Positions 6,495 through 15,712 are shown, counted from the stretch's first letter. The stretch: 64,000 bases of DNA from Spartobacteria bacterium (GCA_021324825.1 JAJPII010000044.1:1-64000), one strand, 5' to 3'. Translations and numbers: made by a program. The notes: generated from the letters alone by a model not told the origin.

Positions 6495-8120
6495 ATGGAG
6501 GGCGAACTGCTCGAACGCATCCGCGGCCGACTGGAGTTTCTTTATGGCGGAGAGGCGGCGGCGGCCGTCTTGCCGCGCATTGAAAGGCTGGCCGCGGCCC
6601 GAATCCCGCGGAAGGCCGCGGGCTGGAGCGGTAAGGACGCGCTGCTCATCACCTATGGAGATTCGCTCCTGGGGCGCGAGGCGCCTCTTCGCGAGTTGCA
6701 TGGATTTCTGCGGCGGCGCGTGGGCGGGCGGTTTTCGTTTGTGCATCTGCTCCCTTTCTATCCTTCCACGAGCGATGACGGGTTTTCCGTGGCGGATTAC
6801 CGGGAGGTGCGGCCCGATCTCGGCGATTGGGAGGACATCGAGGCGCTCGGAGCGGACTATCGGCTCGTGTTTGATGCGGTGGTCAATCACGTCTCGGCGG
6901 AGAGCCGCTACGTGCGGGGGTTTCTGGCCGGTGAACCCGCCTATCGGGATTTCTGCATCAGCGCGCCGCGGGATGTTGATGCTTCCGCCGTGGTAAGGCC
7001 GCGGACGCTCCCTCTGCTGCACGCTTTTTCCAACCATTGGCTCTGGACGACGTTCTCGCGCGACCAGGTCGATCTGAATTTCGGCAATCCCGAGGTGCTG
7101 CTCGAAATGCTGGACGTGCTGCTCTTCTATGCGGCGCGGGGAGCTTCCGCGCTGCGGCTCGACGCCATCCCGTACCTTTGGAAGAAGCCGGGAACGAGTT
7201 GCGTGCATCTGCCGGAGACGCACGCGGTGGTGAAGCTGTTTCGCGATGTCTTGGATGCCGCCGCTCCGCATGTGCTTTTGTTGACGGAGACCAACGCCCC
7301 GCATCGCGACAACATCTCCTATTTCGGCGACGGCGGCGACGAGGCGCAGATGATCTATAATTTCGCGCTGGCTCCGCTCATCGTCTGGGCGTTGCACCGG
7401 GGAGACGCGCGCGCCTTGACGGAATGGGCGCGGAGCATCGAGCGCATTTCTCCGCGCGCGACTTACCTTAATATAACCGCGACGCACGATGGCATCGGGC
7501 TGCGCGCCACGGAGGGCGTTCTTTCCGACGGGGAGCGAGAAGAACTGGCGCGGCTTGCAACCGACCGGGGCGGCGCCGTGTCCCGCCGAAGCGATACGGA
7601 TGGCTCGGAGCCGCCTTACGAACTCAATATTTCGTATTTCGACGCCGTTGATGATCCCGTTAGTCCCGCAGCAGGAGTGAAGCGGTTTCTTGTGTCACAA
7701 GCCATCCCGATGGCTCTGATGGGCGTCCCGGGCGTTTACATCCACAGCCTCCTCGGTTCCCGCAACGACCTGGAAGGCGTGAAGCGGACAGGCCGGGCGC
7801 GCAGCATCAACCGCGCGCAAGTCGACGCCGCAGCGCTGGAGGCGGAGCTCCTGCAACCGGGCAATCGTCGCCGGCTGGTTTTCGAGGGCGTCCTGGGGCT
7901 GCTGAAAACCCGCTCGGGGTGCTCCGCATTTCATCCCGAGGCGCGGCAGGAAGTTCTCTCGTTGCATCCCGGGGTGTTCGCGCTCCGCCGCTTCCATGTC
8001 GAAAGCGGGGAGGAAGTCCTGGCGCTCCACAGCGTTTCGCCGGAGCGGGTGCGCATCGCGGGGGAACCGCCGCTCGAACCTTACGAAGTGCGCTGGCTGA
8101 AGCGGACTCGCGTTGCTTGA
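6495..8120 (+). CDS. GH13 sugar phosphorylase (sucrose phosphorylase-like)
   Basis: A 541-residue cytoplasmic GH13 protein of the subfamily 18 type. Visible motifs are DAVVNH (residues 127-132), RLDAIPYLWK with nucleophile Asp223, LLTETNAPH with acid/base Glu265, and TATHDGIGLR with Asp332. There is no signal peptide. Relatives phosphorolyse sucrose, glucosylglycerate or glucosylglycerol to glucose 1-phosphate; the substrate cannot be read from the sequence. The start at ATG 6495 gives the usual N-terminus; the frame is open far upstream but only as a shadow of the pyrophosphatase gene. The stop codon lies in a 20-base tandem duplication. Confidence 0.85.
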   Translation: MEGELLERIRGRLEFLYGGEAAAAVLPRIERLAAARIPRKAAGWSGKDALLITYGDSLLGREAPLRELHGFLRRRVGGRFSFVHLLPFYPSTSDDGFSVADYREVRPDLGDWEDIEALGADYRLVFDAVVNHVSAESRYVRGFLAGEPAYRDFCISAPRDVDASAVVRPRTLPLLHAFSNHWLWTTFSRDQVDLNFGNPEVLLEMLDVLLFYAARGASALRLDAIPYLWKKPGTSCVHLPETHAVVKLFRDVLDAAAPHVLLLTETNAPHRDNISYFGDGGDEAQMIYNFALAPLIVWALHRGDARALTEWARSIERISPRATYLNITATHDGIGLRATEGVLSDGEREELARLATDRGGAVSRRSDTDGSEPPYELNISYFDAVDDPVSPAAGVKRFLVSQAIPMALMGVPGVYIHSLLGSRNDLEGVKRTGRARSINRAQVDAAALEAELLQPGNRRRLVFEGVLGLLKTRSGCSAFHPEARQEVLSLHPGVFALRRFHVESGEEVLALHSVSPERVRIAGEPPLEPYEVRWLKRTRVA

Positions 8121-8137
8121 AGCGGACTCGCGTTGCT
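8098..8137. repeat. 20-bp tandem duplication over the stop codon of the sugar phosphorylase
   Basis: The unit TGAAGCGGACTCGCGTTGCT occurs at 8098-8117 and again at 8118-8137, and a third copy starts with TGAAGCGG. The duplication contains the end of the coding sequence, so the gene would end at the same residue or a few residues later after copy-number change. Confidence 0.9.
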
Positions 8138-8208
8138 TGAAGCGGGCGCATTTTTAATTTCGTTCCCGGCGGCGGCGCGCTATCGTCGTCCGCAGCCGTT
8201 TTTTTGGG

Positions 8209-10104
8209 ATGGATTTTCTTACCTATCTCCTCTTCCGGGGGCTCAGAGCGCTTTTCACCCTGCTGCCGCTGGAGGCGAACTTCCGCCTCGGCCAGGCGCT
8301 CGGGATGCTCTGCTATTTTCTGCTGTGGCCGTACCGGCGGCTGGCTATCGCCAATCTGACCCTCGCCTTCGGCTCGGAGAAGACCGCGGCGGAAATCCGC
8401 GCGCTGGCCAGGCGGCATTTCGGAAACCTCGGGGCGAATCTGCTCTCGAGCCTGAAGCTGGCGACGATGAATTTCAAAGACATCGAGCCGCGCGTGGAGA
8501 TGGAGAACAAGGAGGCGATCATGTCCGCGCGGGCGGAGGGGAAGGGCGTCATCTTCGTGAACAACCACAGCGGGGCGTGGGAATTGTACGCGCAGATAAC
8601 CCCCTTCTTCCCGGAACGCAAATACGCGGCGGTGTACCAACGGCTGGGGAATCCGCACGTCGAGAAGGCCATAAAGGAGGATCGCGCCCGGTTCGGCGTG
8701 TTGCCGTTCGCGACTTCGGACGGCTTTTCGACGCCGATAAAGTTCCTGCGCGAAGGCGGCCTGGTGAGCGTGATGGTGGATCAACACTCCGGGGACGGCG
8801 GCGTATGGGCGCCTCTCTTCGGGCGGCTGGCCTCGACCTCGCCGGTGGCCGCGATGCTGGCGCTCCGCACCGGGGCGCGCCTCGTGCCGGTCGCGATCCA
8901 GACGCGCGGCCTCGCGCGATGGAAGATCGTGGCGAGCGCCCCCATCCCCCTGGACGGCGACACCGAGTCGCTGACCGCGGAGATAAACCGGCGGCTCGAA
9001 ATGCAGATCCGCGAATCCCCCGCCGACTGGTTCTGGCTGCACGACCGCTGGAAGACGCCCTCGCCCAATTTCCTCCTTTCCAAATACAAGCGCGGCGTCG
9101 CGTATCCGGCGGATTTCGACCCCGCGACGCTGAAGCCGTTCCGCATCCTGGTGCGGGCGGGCAACTGGCTGGGGGATGCGGTCATGTCCGCGCCGGCGGT
9201 CCGGGCCATCCGGCAAGGCCGGCCCGACGCCCGCGTGAGCATCTTGACCCGCGCAAAGCTGGCGGATTTCTGGCGGGAAATTCCGGGCGTCGAGGAGGTC
9301 ATCCCCATCGAGCAGGGCGACTCCGTGTTTCGGGTGGCGAAAAAGATCGCCGGCAGATTCGATGTCGCCGTTCTTTTTCCGAACTCGATCCGTTCGGCGC
9401 TGGAAACATGGGGGGTTCCGCGCCGGGTCGGCTATCCCGGAAACGGACGTCGCCGGCTCCTGACGGAAATCGTCGCCTTCAAGCCGTCCAAGACCGGACC
9501 GAAGCCGCCGAAGCACGAGGTTTACCATTACCTGGATATCGTCCGATTCATCGGCGGCGACACGGAAGGGTTCCTCCCGCCCGAGACCCGCCCGACGCCT
9601 CCCGTTTCCGGGAGAGTGAAGATAGGCCTCTGCCCCGGGGCGGATTACGGGCCGGCCAAGCGCTGGCCTGCGGAGCGCTTCGCCGAAGCCGCGCGCACAG
9701 TGGCCGGCGAGACGCCTTGCGAATGGGTGCTTTTCGGCACGGAGCGGGATGCGGCGCTGGGCGCGGAGATCGAAGCGGCGCTGGGCGGCGGCTGCACGAA
9801 CCTCATCGGGAAGACCACGCTGGCGGAGTTGATGGCGGCGTTGAAGGAGTGCGCCCTGTTGCTGACGAATGACACGGGCACGATGCACCTGGCCGCGTTC
9901 CTGCAAGTTCCAACGGTCGCGATCTTCGGCAGCACGGAACCGCGCCTCACCGGGCCGCTTGGCGGGCGGAACACGGTGTTGCGGCGTCACGTCGAATGCA
10001 GCCCGTGTTTCCTGCGCGAATGCCCTCTCGATTTCCGCTGCATGAAAGCCATCGAATCCGGGGAGGCGGCCGAGGTCGTCCTTCGCGAACTGGGCCGGGG
10101 TTGA
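8209..10104 (+). CDS. Fused lipid A acyltransferase (LpxL-type) and heptosyltransferase
   Basis: A 631-residue two-domain protein. Residues 1-305 are a lauroyl/myristoyl acyltransferase: hydrophobic N-terminus, NNHSGAWE with the H-x4-E catalytic pair (His120, Glu125), and MVDQHSGDGG. Residues 310-631 are a GT9 heptosyltransferase: VRAGNWLGDAVMSAP, LCPGADYGPAKRWP, and NDTGTMHLAAFLQVPTVAIFG. It would both acylate lipid A and add heptose to the inner core at the inner membrane. The fusion puts two steps of lipopolysaccharide synthesis in one chain. It is followed 2 bases later by scpA. Confidence 0.88.
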   Translation: MDFLTYLLFRGLRALFTLLPLEANFRLGQALGMLCYFLLWPYRRLAIANLTLAFGSEKTAAEIRALARRHFGNLGANLLSSLKLATMNFKDIEPRVEMENKEAIMSARAEGKGVIFVNNHSGAWELYAQITPFFPERKYAAVYQRLGNPHVEKAIKEDRARFGVLPFATSDGFSTPIKFLREGGLVSVMVDQHSGDGGVWAPLFGRLASTSPVAAMLALRTGARLVPVAIQTRGLARWKIVASAPIPLDGDTESLTAEINRRLEMQIRESPADWFWLHDRWKTPSPNFLLSKYKRGVAYPADFDPATLKPFRILVRAGNWLGDAVMSAPAVRAIRQGRPDARVSILTRAKLADFWREIPGVEEVIPIEQGDSVFRVAKKIAGRFDVAVLFPNSIRSALETWGVPRRVGYPGNGRRRLLTEIVAFKPSKTGPKPPKHEVYHYLDIVRFIGGDTEGFLPPETRPTPPVSGRVKIGLCPGADYGPAKRWPAERFAEAARTVAGETPCEWVLFGTERDAALGAEIEAALGGGCTNLIGKTTLAELMAALKECALLLTNDTGTMHLAAFLQVPTVAIFGSTEPRLTGPLGGRNTVLRRHVECSPCFLRECPLDFRCMKAIESGEAAEVVLRELGRG

Positions 10105-10106
10105 AC

Positions 10107-10823
10107 ATGGAGAACGACTACAAGGTCAAGCTGGAGGTCTTCGAAGGGCCGCTCGATCTCCTTCTGTACCTCATCAAGAAGGATGAACTCGACATCTATG
10201 ACATCCCGATAGGCCGCATCACGAGCCAGTACCTCGAATACATGCAGGTGCTGAAGCTCCTGGATCTCGACGTGGCGGGCGACTTCGTCGTCATGGCGGC
10301 GAACCTCATCTATATAAAGAGCCGCAGCCTTCTCCCCGCCGACCAGCAGCCGCCCGAGGAAACCGCCGAGGAGGAAGACCCTCGCTGGGAACTCGTGCGG
10401 CAACTCATCGAATACAAAAAATTCAAGGACGCCGCCGAGCGCCTGGGGCAGCGCGCGCTGGAGCAGGCGAACCTGTTCGGGCGCCTGCGGGATAAACAGG
10501 AGTTCATCCCCGAACGCCCCTTGGGCGAAGTCAGCATCTTCGACCTCATCAACGCCTTCAATGGCGTGGTGAAACGGGTGAACGCCCGCGAGGACGTGCG
10601 GGAAATATTCGGGGAACACTTTTCCGTCTCGGACAAGATCGACGCCTTGCTGAAGATGACCGCGACCGGCGTCGCGCTGGCGTTCTCGGAGCTGTTCGCG
10701 GACGCGGCGACGCGGGTGGAGATCGTGGTGACGTTTCTCGCGCTGCTCGAGCTTATCCGGCTGAAACAGCTCCGCGCCATGCAACCGGAAGAATTTGGCG
10801 AGATCCATATCGAGCGGGTATAA
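10107..10823 (+). CDS. scpA: Segregation and condensation protein A (kleisin)
   Basis: A 238-residue protein starting at ATG 10107. The N-terminus KLEVFEGPLDLLLYLIKK followed by LDIYDIPIGRITSQYLEYM is the ScpA signature. ScpA bridges the SMC heads and binds ScpB in the chromosome condensation complex. The C-terminal winged helix (VVTFLALLELIRLKQL) is present. scpB starts 9 bases downstream. Confidence 0.95.
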   Translation: MENDYKVKLEVFEGPLDLLLYLIKKDELDIYDIPIGRITSQYLEYMQVLKLLDLDVAGDFVVMAANLIYIKSRSLLPADQQPPEETAEEEDPRWELVRQLIEYKKFKDAAERLGQRALEQANLFGRLRDKQEFIPERPLGEVSIFDLINAFNGVVKRVNAREDVREIFGEHFSVSDKIDALLKMTATGVALAFSELFADAATRVEIVVTFLALLELIRLKQLRAMQPEEFGEIHIERV

Positions 10824-10832
10824 GGAACGGTG

Positions 10833-11447
10833 ATGGAGTTGAAGCAAATCCTGGAAGCGCTGGTGTTCGCCTCGCAAAAGCCGCTCTCGGCGCGGGAGAT
10901 TTGCTCGCTGCTGCGCTCGGCGCCCGCCGACACCGAAGCGGCTGCGTTTTCCAAGGTGAAGGAAGCGGAGATCGCCGCGCTCCTCGAGCAGATCAAGATC
11001 GAATACATCGAGGGCGGGCGCGGTTTTCAACTGGCCGAGCAAGCGAGCGGGTGGCAACTCGTCACCGACCCGCGCGCGGCTCCATGGGTGCGGCTTCTCT
11101 ACCCCGAAGCGCGGCCAACGCGCCTCAGCGGCCCGGCGCTGGAGACGCTCGCAATCATCGCGTACCGGCAGCCCATCACCAGGGCCGACATCGAAGCCGT
11201 GCGCGGCGTGGCGGTGGACGGCGTCGTCCAGTCCCTGCTCGACCGCAACCTCATCCGCATCGCTGGCCGGGCGGAGATACCGGGGCGGCCGTTGCTTTAC
11301 GAGACCACGCAATATTTCCTCGAGCATTTCGGCTTGAAAAATCTGGATGAAATGCCGAACTGCGAAGAACTCCGCCGGGTCGCGCTTCCGAAAGCCGAGG
11401 CGCCCCCCGCCCCGCCGCCGCAGGCCGCCGCGGAGACCTCGCCATGA
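10833..11447 (+). CDS. scpB: Segregation and condensation protein B
   Basis: A 204-residue protein with two winged helices (LKQILEALVFASQKPLSA at the start, then LSGPALETLAIIAYRQPITRADIEAVRG). A ribosome binding site AAGGA lies 6 bases before ATG 10833, which is preferred over GTG 10830. ScpB dimers bind ScpA in the SMC complex. The C-terminus is an alanine/proline-rich tail. The end overlaps the next gene by an ATGA. Confidence 0.95.
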   Translation: MELKQILEALVFASQKPLSAREICSLLRSAPADTEAAAFSKVKEAEIAALLEQIKIEYIEGGRGFQLAEQASGWQLVTDPRAAPWVRLLYPEARPTRLSGPALETLAIIAYRQPITRADIEAVRGVAVDGVVQSLLDRNLIRIAGRAEIPGRPLLYETTQYFLEHFGLKNLDEMPNCEELRRVALPKAEAPPAPPPQAAAETSP

Positions 11448-12259
11448 CCCTCGGCGAGATTCGCAAGAAAATCGACGCGCTCGACGCCCAGTTGCTGCGT
11501 CTGCTGAATGAGCGCGCCGATCTCGTCCACGAAGTCGGGCTTGTAAAGCGCAAGGAAGGCTATGCCATCTACGCGCCCGAGCGGGAGGAGCAACTCCTCC
11601 AGGGCCTCATCAAAAAAAACCAGGGCCGGCTGCCCGCGCTGGCCATCCGGGCCATCTATCGCGAGATCATGTCCGCCTCGCTCGCGCTGGAAAAGGATGT
11701 CGCCATCGCATACCTCGGGCCGGAAGGGAACGCCGCCCACCAGGCGGCGCGGGAGAAATTCGGGGCGAGCGTGCATTACACGGCGCGCCCGAACATCGCG
11801 GAAGTCTTCGGCGCCGTGGATCGCCGCGAGGCGGACTACGGCATCGTCCCCGCCGAGGATTCCCCCGACGGCGCGGGCCGCCACACATTCGACCTATTCA
11901 TGGACTCGAACCTGAAAATCTGCGCGCAAGTCCTCCTGCCGAGAACGGACGCCCCCGCGCGTTTCCTTGTCCTGGGCCACGACGGCTGCCCGCCCACCGG
12001 GAGCGACAAGACATCCCTCGTCGTCGCCTTGCAGGACGGCCCCGGCGCGCTCCTCGCCGCTCTCGAGCCGTTCCAGAAAATCAACGTCAGCAAGATCGAG
12101 AGCCGCCCCGGCCCCGCGTTGCGCGGCGCGAACGACCACCTCTTCTTCCTGGATGTCGAAGGCCACGCGCAGGACGAAAACCTCGCCGCCGCGCTGAAAG
12201 CGCTGGAGAAGCGCGCCTCCTTCGTCAAAGTCCTGGGCAGCTACCCGAAGGGCGCCTGA
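11444..12259 (+). CDS. pheA: Chorismate mutase with internally deleted prephenate dehydratase and ACT domain
   Basis: A 271-residue protein, about 90 residues shorter than usual P-proteins. Residues 1-82 are an AroQ-type chorismate mutase (LGEIRKKIDALDAQLLRLLNER). Residues 86-165 match the first lobe of prephenate dehydratase (AIAYLGPEGNAAHQAA, ADYGIVPAEDSPDG), but the chain then jumps to ARFLVLG (172-178), where TRF is expected. The whole second lobe is missing, with its HPQ and STAxAA motifs, and the TRF threonine is alanine. The ACT domain follows with ESRP (219-222). Chorismate mutase activity looks possible; dehydratase activity looks unlikely. Confidence 0.8.
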   Translation: MTLGEIRKKIDALDAQLLRLLNERADLVHEVGLVKRKEGYAIYAPEREEQLLQGLIKKNQGRLPALAIRAIYREIMSASLALEKDVAIAYLGPEGNAAHQAAREKFGASVHYTARPNIAEVFGAVDRREADYGIVPAEDSPDGAGRHTFDLFMDSNLKICAQVLLPRTDAPARFLVLGHDGCPPTGSDKTSLVVALQDGPGALLAALEPFQKINVSKIESRPGPALRGANDHLFFLDVEGHAQDENLAAALKALEKRASFVKVLGSYPKGA

Positions 12260-13302
12260 AGAGCCACTTCGCGCTTCAACTGGCTGGATTGCATGATCGC
12301 TTCCAGTATCGCGATGACGACCAGCGTCTCGTCGATGGGCACGGGGGAGGGCTTGTTGTTCCGGATCGCATCCACGAAGGCCAGAAGTTCTTCCGTGTAG
12401 GGTTTTTGCATCCCGGGCCGGGGCAGGATGTGGCCGTCGACGAGCGAGCGGTTCACCACCGTGTGGAAACGCCCGTCCGGCCAGCGGACGGAGGCCTTCC
12501 TGCCTTGCAGCGTGGCGTTTATCTCCTCCTTTTCCTGGTGCTGGAGCCAGCTCGCTTCGATGACCAGCGTCGAGCCGTTGGCGAAATGGACGTAGCCGGA
12601 TGCGAAATCCTCCACGCCGAAAAGCGTCCGATCCCACTCCCCCCAGCCGCCCGGGATGTCGAACCCCTTCGCGAAATTCGTGTGGGCCTGCCCGCTGACG
12701 CGCACCGGCTTCGGGAAATTCATGAGCCACAGCGCGGTGTCCAGCGCGTGGACGCCGATATCCATGCACGGGCCGCCGCCGCTCAGCTTCGGGTCTATGA
12801 AGCCGGGATTGGTGGGAAGAAAATTCCGCCGCGTGGCGTTTACGCGCGCGTGATAAACCTCGCCCAGCGCCCCCGTATCGACCCAGGCCTTGATCGCCGC
12901 GGACGAATCGCTGAACCGGCAATGCTGCGCCGTCATCAGGAGCCTGTCCGTCCCTTTCAGGACTTCGCGGATCGCGAGCACCTCCGCCGTCGAGACGGCG
13001 AGCGGCTTTTCGCAAAGGACGTGCTTGCCCGCCCGCAGCGCGGCGATGACCACCGGCGTATGGAACCTGTTCGGCGTGCAAACGTCCACGATGTCGAGTT
13101 CCTCCCGCTCCAGCATTTCACGGTAGTCGATGAATACGCGCGGGATGCCATAGTCCGCCGCAAGCTTGCGCGCCGTTTCCGGGTTGATATCGCACACCGC
13201 CGCCACGTGGACGCCGGGAACGGCCTTCCAGCCGGGATTCAGATGCCCGATCCGGTTGATATTCCCCGCGCCGACGATCCCGACGTTGAAAATTTCGCTC
13301 AA
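12241..13302 (-). CDS. Gfo/Idh/MocA-family NAD(P)-dependent oxidoreductase
   Basis: A 353-residue protein. The N-terminal Rossmann fold has GIVGAGNINRIGHL and DINPET, the family signature EKPLA occurs near residue 100, and the C-terminal domain has GGGPCMDIGVHALDTALWL with the conserved Asp and His. Such enzymes oxidise or reduce sugars and cyclitols; the substrate is not evident. It converges with the chorismate mutase gene and overlaps its end by 19 bases. There is no Tat or Sec signal, so it is cytoplasmic. Confidence 0.88.
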   Translation of the reverse strand: MSEIFNVGIVGAGNINRIGHLNPGWKAVPGVHVAAVCDINPETARKLAADYGIPRVFIDYREMLEREELDIVDVCTPNRFHTPVVIAALRAGKHVLCEKPLAVSTAEVLAIREVLKGTDRLLMTAQHCRFSDSSAAIKAWVDTGALGEVYHARVNATRRNFLPTNPGFIDPKLSGGGPCMDIGVHALDTALWLMNFPKPVRVSGQAHTNFAKGFDIPGGWGEWDRTLFGVEDFASGYVHFANGSTLVIEASWLQHQEKEEINATLQGRKASVRWPDGRFHTVVNRSLVDGHILPRPGMQKPYTEELLAFVDAIRNNKPSPVPIDETLVVIAILEAIMQSSQLKREVALQAPFG

Positions 13303-13390
13303 TCCACCCGATTTTAAATCAATGGTCCCCGAAGGGACATCGAATTCCGATTATTGACCTTCCCGCGGGCAATCGTTATCAACCCCAGTT

Positions 13391-13909
13391 ATGGGAAATT
13401 TCATGTTGGGTTTCAGTGTGCTCTTCCGCATATGGGGGGACCCGGCGTTTGCGGACCGGGTTGCCAGATTGACGGAAAAGGAAGACGCGCCGCAAGAGTT
13501 GAAACCGGAGGCGCCCGCGAAGAAGGAACCGGGCCGCAGCGAGGCGTTGACGCTCCTCGCCGCCCTCCAGCGGGAGGGGCGGCTTGTCGATTTCCTCATG
13601 GAGCCGGTGGCCGGTTTTTCGGACGCCCAGATCGGCGCGGCGGTGCGGACCGTTCACAAGGATTGCGGGGCGGCGCTGGAACGCTTTTTCGCCATCGAGC
13701 CGCTGCGGACGGAAGCGGAGGGCGCCCCTGTCGATGTCCCACCCGGCTACGATCCCGCGCAATTCCGGTTGATCGGGAATGTCTCCGGTTCCGCGGTGCG
13801 CGGCAAGCTCGCCCACCCCGGCTGGAAGGCGACCCGTTGCGACATGCCCGAATGGAGCGGACGCCCGGAGGCCGCATTTGTGCTGGCCCCCTGCGAAGTG
13901 CAGGTGTAA
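13391..13909 (+). CDS. DUF2760 family protein
   Basis: A 172-residue protein with a variable N-terminus and a conserved end: ALTLLAALQREGRLVDFLMEP, IGAAVRTVHKDCGAALERFF, and a C-terminal beta-rich part ending FVLAPCEVQV. This is the DUF2760 pattern. The family is usually encoded directly before an unusual Hsp70, as here (12 bases upstream), which suggests a joint role in that chaperone system. The molecular function is unknown. Confidence 0.8.
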   Translation: MGNFMLGFSVLFRIWGDPAFADRVARLTEKEDAPQELKPEAPAKKEPGRSEALTLLAALQREGRLVDFLMEPVAGFSDAQIGAAVRTVHKDCGAALERFFAIEPLRTEAEGAPVDVPPGYDPAQFRLIGNVSGSAVRGKLAHPGWKATRCDMPEWSGRPEAAFVLAPCEVQV

Positions 13910-13921
13910 GTAACCGCCGCC

Positions 13922-15712
13922 ATGCCCGCGAAATACGCAGTAGGAATAGACCTCGGCACGACCAACAGCGCCCTCGCTTACGCGAACCTGGAACAGGAGG
14001 GCAAGCCGGTGGAACTTCTCCCGATACCGCAGATCGTCGCGCCCGGGACGCTGGAGCCCAGGCCGTTGCTGCCGTCTTTCCTCTACCTGGCCCCTTCGCA
14101 GGAGGCGGGCGCCTATAATCTGCCTTGGGCGGAGAATCGGGATTACGCGACGGGTGAATTCGCCCGGGGACAGGGGGCGGACGCGCCGACCCGGACGGTT
14201 GCGGGCGCGAAGTCGTGGCTCTGCAACCACCGCGTGGACAGGAGGCAGCCCATCCTGCCCTGGAACGCCCCGGAGGAAGTGGCGAAGATCAGCCCCGTCG
14301 AGGCTTCGCGGCGCTATCTCCAGCACCTGGCCGCCGCGTGGAACGCCGCCCTCCCGGAGGCTCCGCTCGCCGAGCAGACGGTGGTTCTGACCGTGCCGGC
14401 ATCCTTCGACGCGAGCGCGCGCGAACTGACCCGCGAAGCCGCCCTCGCCGCCGGATTGCCCGAAAATCTCGTCCTTCTCGAAGAACCGCAGGCCGCTCTG
14501 TACGCGTGGCTGGCCGCCGCGGGGGACGGGTGGCGGCGCGATCTGCGCGAAGGCGACACGCTTCTCGTGTGCGACATCGGCGGCGGCACTTCGGATTTCA
14601 CGCTGATCGGCGTCGCCTCGGAGAACGGCGAGATGGCTCTCAAGCGCATCGCGGTGGGGAACCACATCCTCGTCGGGGGGGATAACATGGACCTGACCCT
14701 GGCGCACCTGGCGCGGACGGCGTTCGCCGAGAAAGGGGTCGAAGTGGACGCCTGGCAATCGGTCGCCCTGTGGCACGCCTGCCGCTCCGCGAAGGAGCTC
14801 CTTCTCTCCGGGGAAGGCCCGAGGAAGCAGCCCGTCACCGTGCTCGGGCGCGGCAAACGCCTCATTGGCGGAACCATTTCCGTCGATCTCGACCGGGAGG
14901 CGGTCTGTTCCACATTGGTCGATGGATTTTTGCCCGCCTGCGGCATCGCCGCAAAACCCGCGCGCCAGCGGGCGTCCGGGTTCCGCGAACTCGGGCTGCC
15001 CTTCGAGGCGGACGCGGCGATAACACGCCACCTGGCCCATTTTTTGACGCAACACGGCGTGGACAAGGAGAGCGCCATCCGGCCCACGCGCGTTCTCTTC
15101 AACGGAGGCGTTCTCAAGGCGGCGGCGTTGCGCGAGCGGTTGCTGGAGGTCATCGGCTCCTGGTTCGACAGGAAAAACCCGCCTCGCCCGCTGGAAGGAA
15201 TCCACGATCTCGATTTCGCGGTCGCGCGCGGCGCCGCCTACTATGGAATGGCGAAAGGGGGCAAGGGCGTTCGCATCCGCGGCGGCACCGCGCGTTCCTA
15301 TTACGTGGGGATCGAGAGCGCGGGCCTGGCGGTGCCGGGCGCGCCCAGGCCCTTGCGGGCGCGCTGTGTCGCGCCTTTCGGCATGGAGGAAGGAACCGAG
15401 GCGGAGGTGCGCGGGGAAGAGATCGGGCTGGTGGTCGGCGAGCAGGCCCACTTCCGCTTCTTCAGCTCCGCGGTCAGGAAGCACGACAAGCCCGGCGACG
15501 TCCTTGACCGGTGGAGCGACGATGAACTGGTCGAGACGGATTCCATGGAGGCCACGCTTCCCGCCGCGAAGGGCGAGCAGGACGGCTTCATACCCGTGCG
15601 ATTCGTCTCGCGCATAACGGAGCTTGGCGTTTTGGAACTTTGGTGCGTAAGCACCGTCTCCGAGGAAAAGTGGAAACTGGAATTCAGCGTCCGCGAAGGC
15701 GGCGAAAAATGA
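13922..15712 (+). CDS. Hsp70 (DnaK-like) family protein
   Basis: A 596-residue Hsp70 homologue. ATPase motifs are VGIDLGTTNSALAY at the N-terminus, VCDIGGGTSDFTL (phosphate 2), GGDNMDL, and NGGVLKAAALRERL (adenosine). The C-terminal region is shorter and diverges from DnaK, with no EEVD-type tail. It forms a pair with the DUF2760 gene and differs from the housekeeping dnaK-dnaJ layout. A role in folding or surveillance of a special client set is inferred. Confidence 0.88.
   Translation: MPAKYAVGIDLGTTNSALAYANLEQEGKPVELLPIPQIVAPGTLEPRPLLPSFLYLAPSQEAGAYNLPWAENRDYATGEFARGQGADAPTRTVAGAKSWLCNHRVDRRQPILPWNAPEEVAKISPVEASRRYLQHLAAAWNAALPEAPLAEQTVVLTVPASFDASARELTREAALAAGLPENLVLLEEPQAALYAWLAAAGDGWRRDLREGDTLLVCDIGGGTSDFTLIGVASENGEMALKRIAVGNHILVGGDNMDLTLAHLARTAFAEKGVEVDAWQSVALWHACRSAKELLLSGEGPRKQPVTVLGRGKRLIGGTISVDLDREAVCSTLVDGFLPACGIAAKPARQRASGFRELGLPFEADAAITRHLAHFLTQHGVDKESAIRPTRVLFNGGVLKAAALRERLLEVIGSWFDRKNPPRPLEGIHDLDFAVARGAAYYGMAKGGKGVRIRGGTARSYYVGIESAGLAVPGAPRPLRARCVAPFGMEEGTEAEVRGEEIGLVVGEQAHFRFFSSAVRKHDKPGDVLDRWSDDELVETDSMEATLPAAKGEQDGFIPVRFVSRITELGVLELWCVSTVSEEKWKLEFSVREGGEK

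Noticed and set aside
6447-7487. Minus-strand extension of the pyrophosphatase frame to 895 residues
   Set aside because: The part above 6446 is arginine/histidine-rich, lies opposite the GH13 gene and has no homology pattern; the start at ATG 6446 has a ribosome binding site and gives the family N-terminus.
7807-9990. Minus-strand frame of 727 codons
   Set aside because: It lies opposite the sugar phosphorylase end and the acyltransferase-heptosyltransferase gene, whose domains are unmistakable; the frame has no recognisable motifs.
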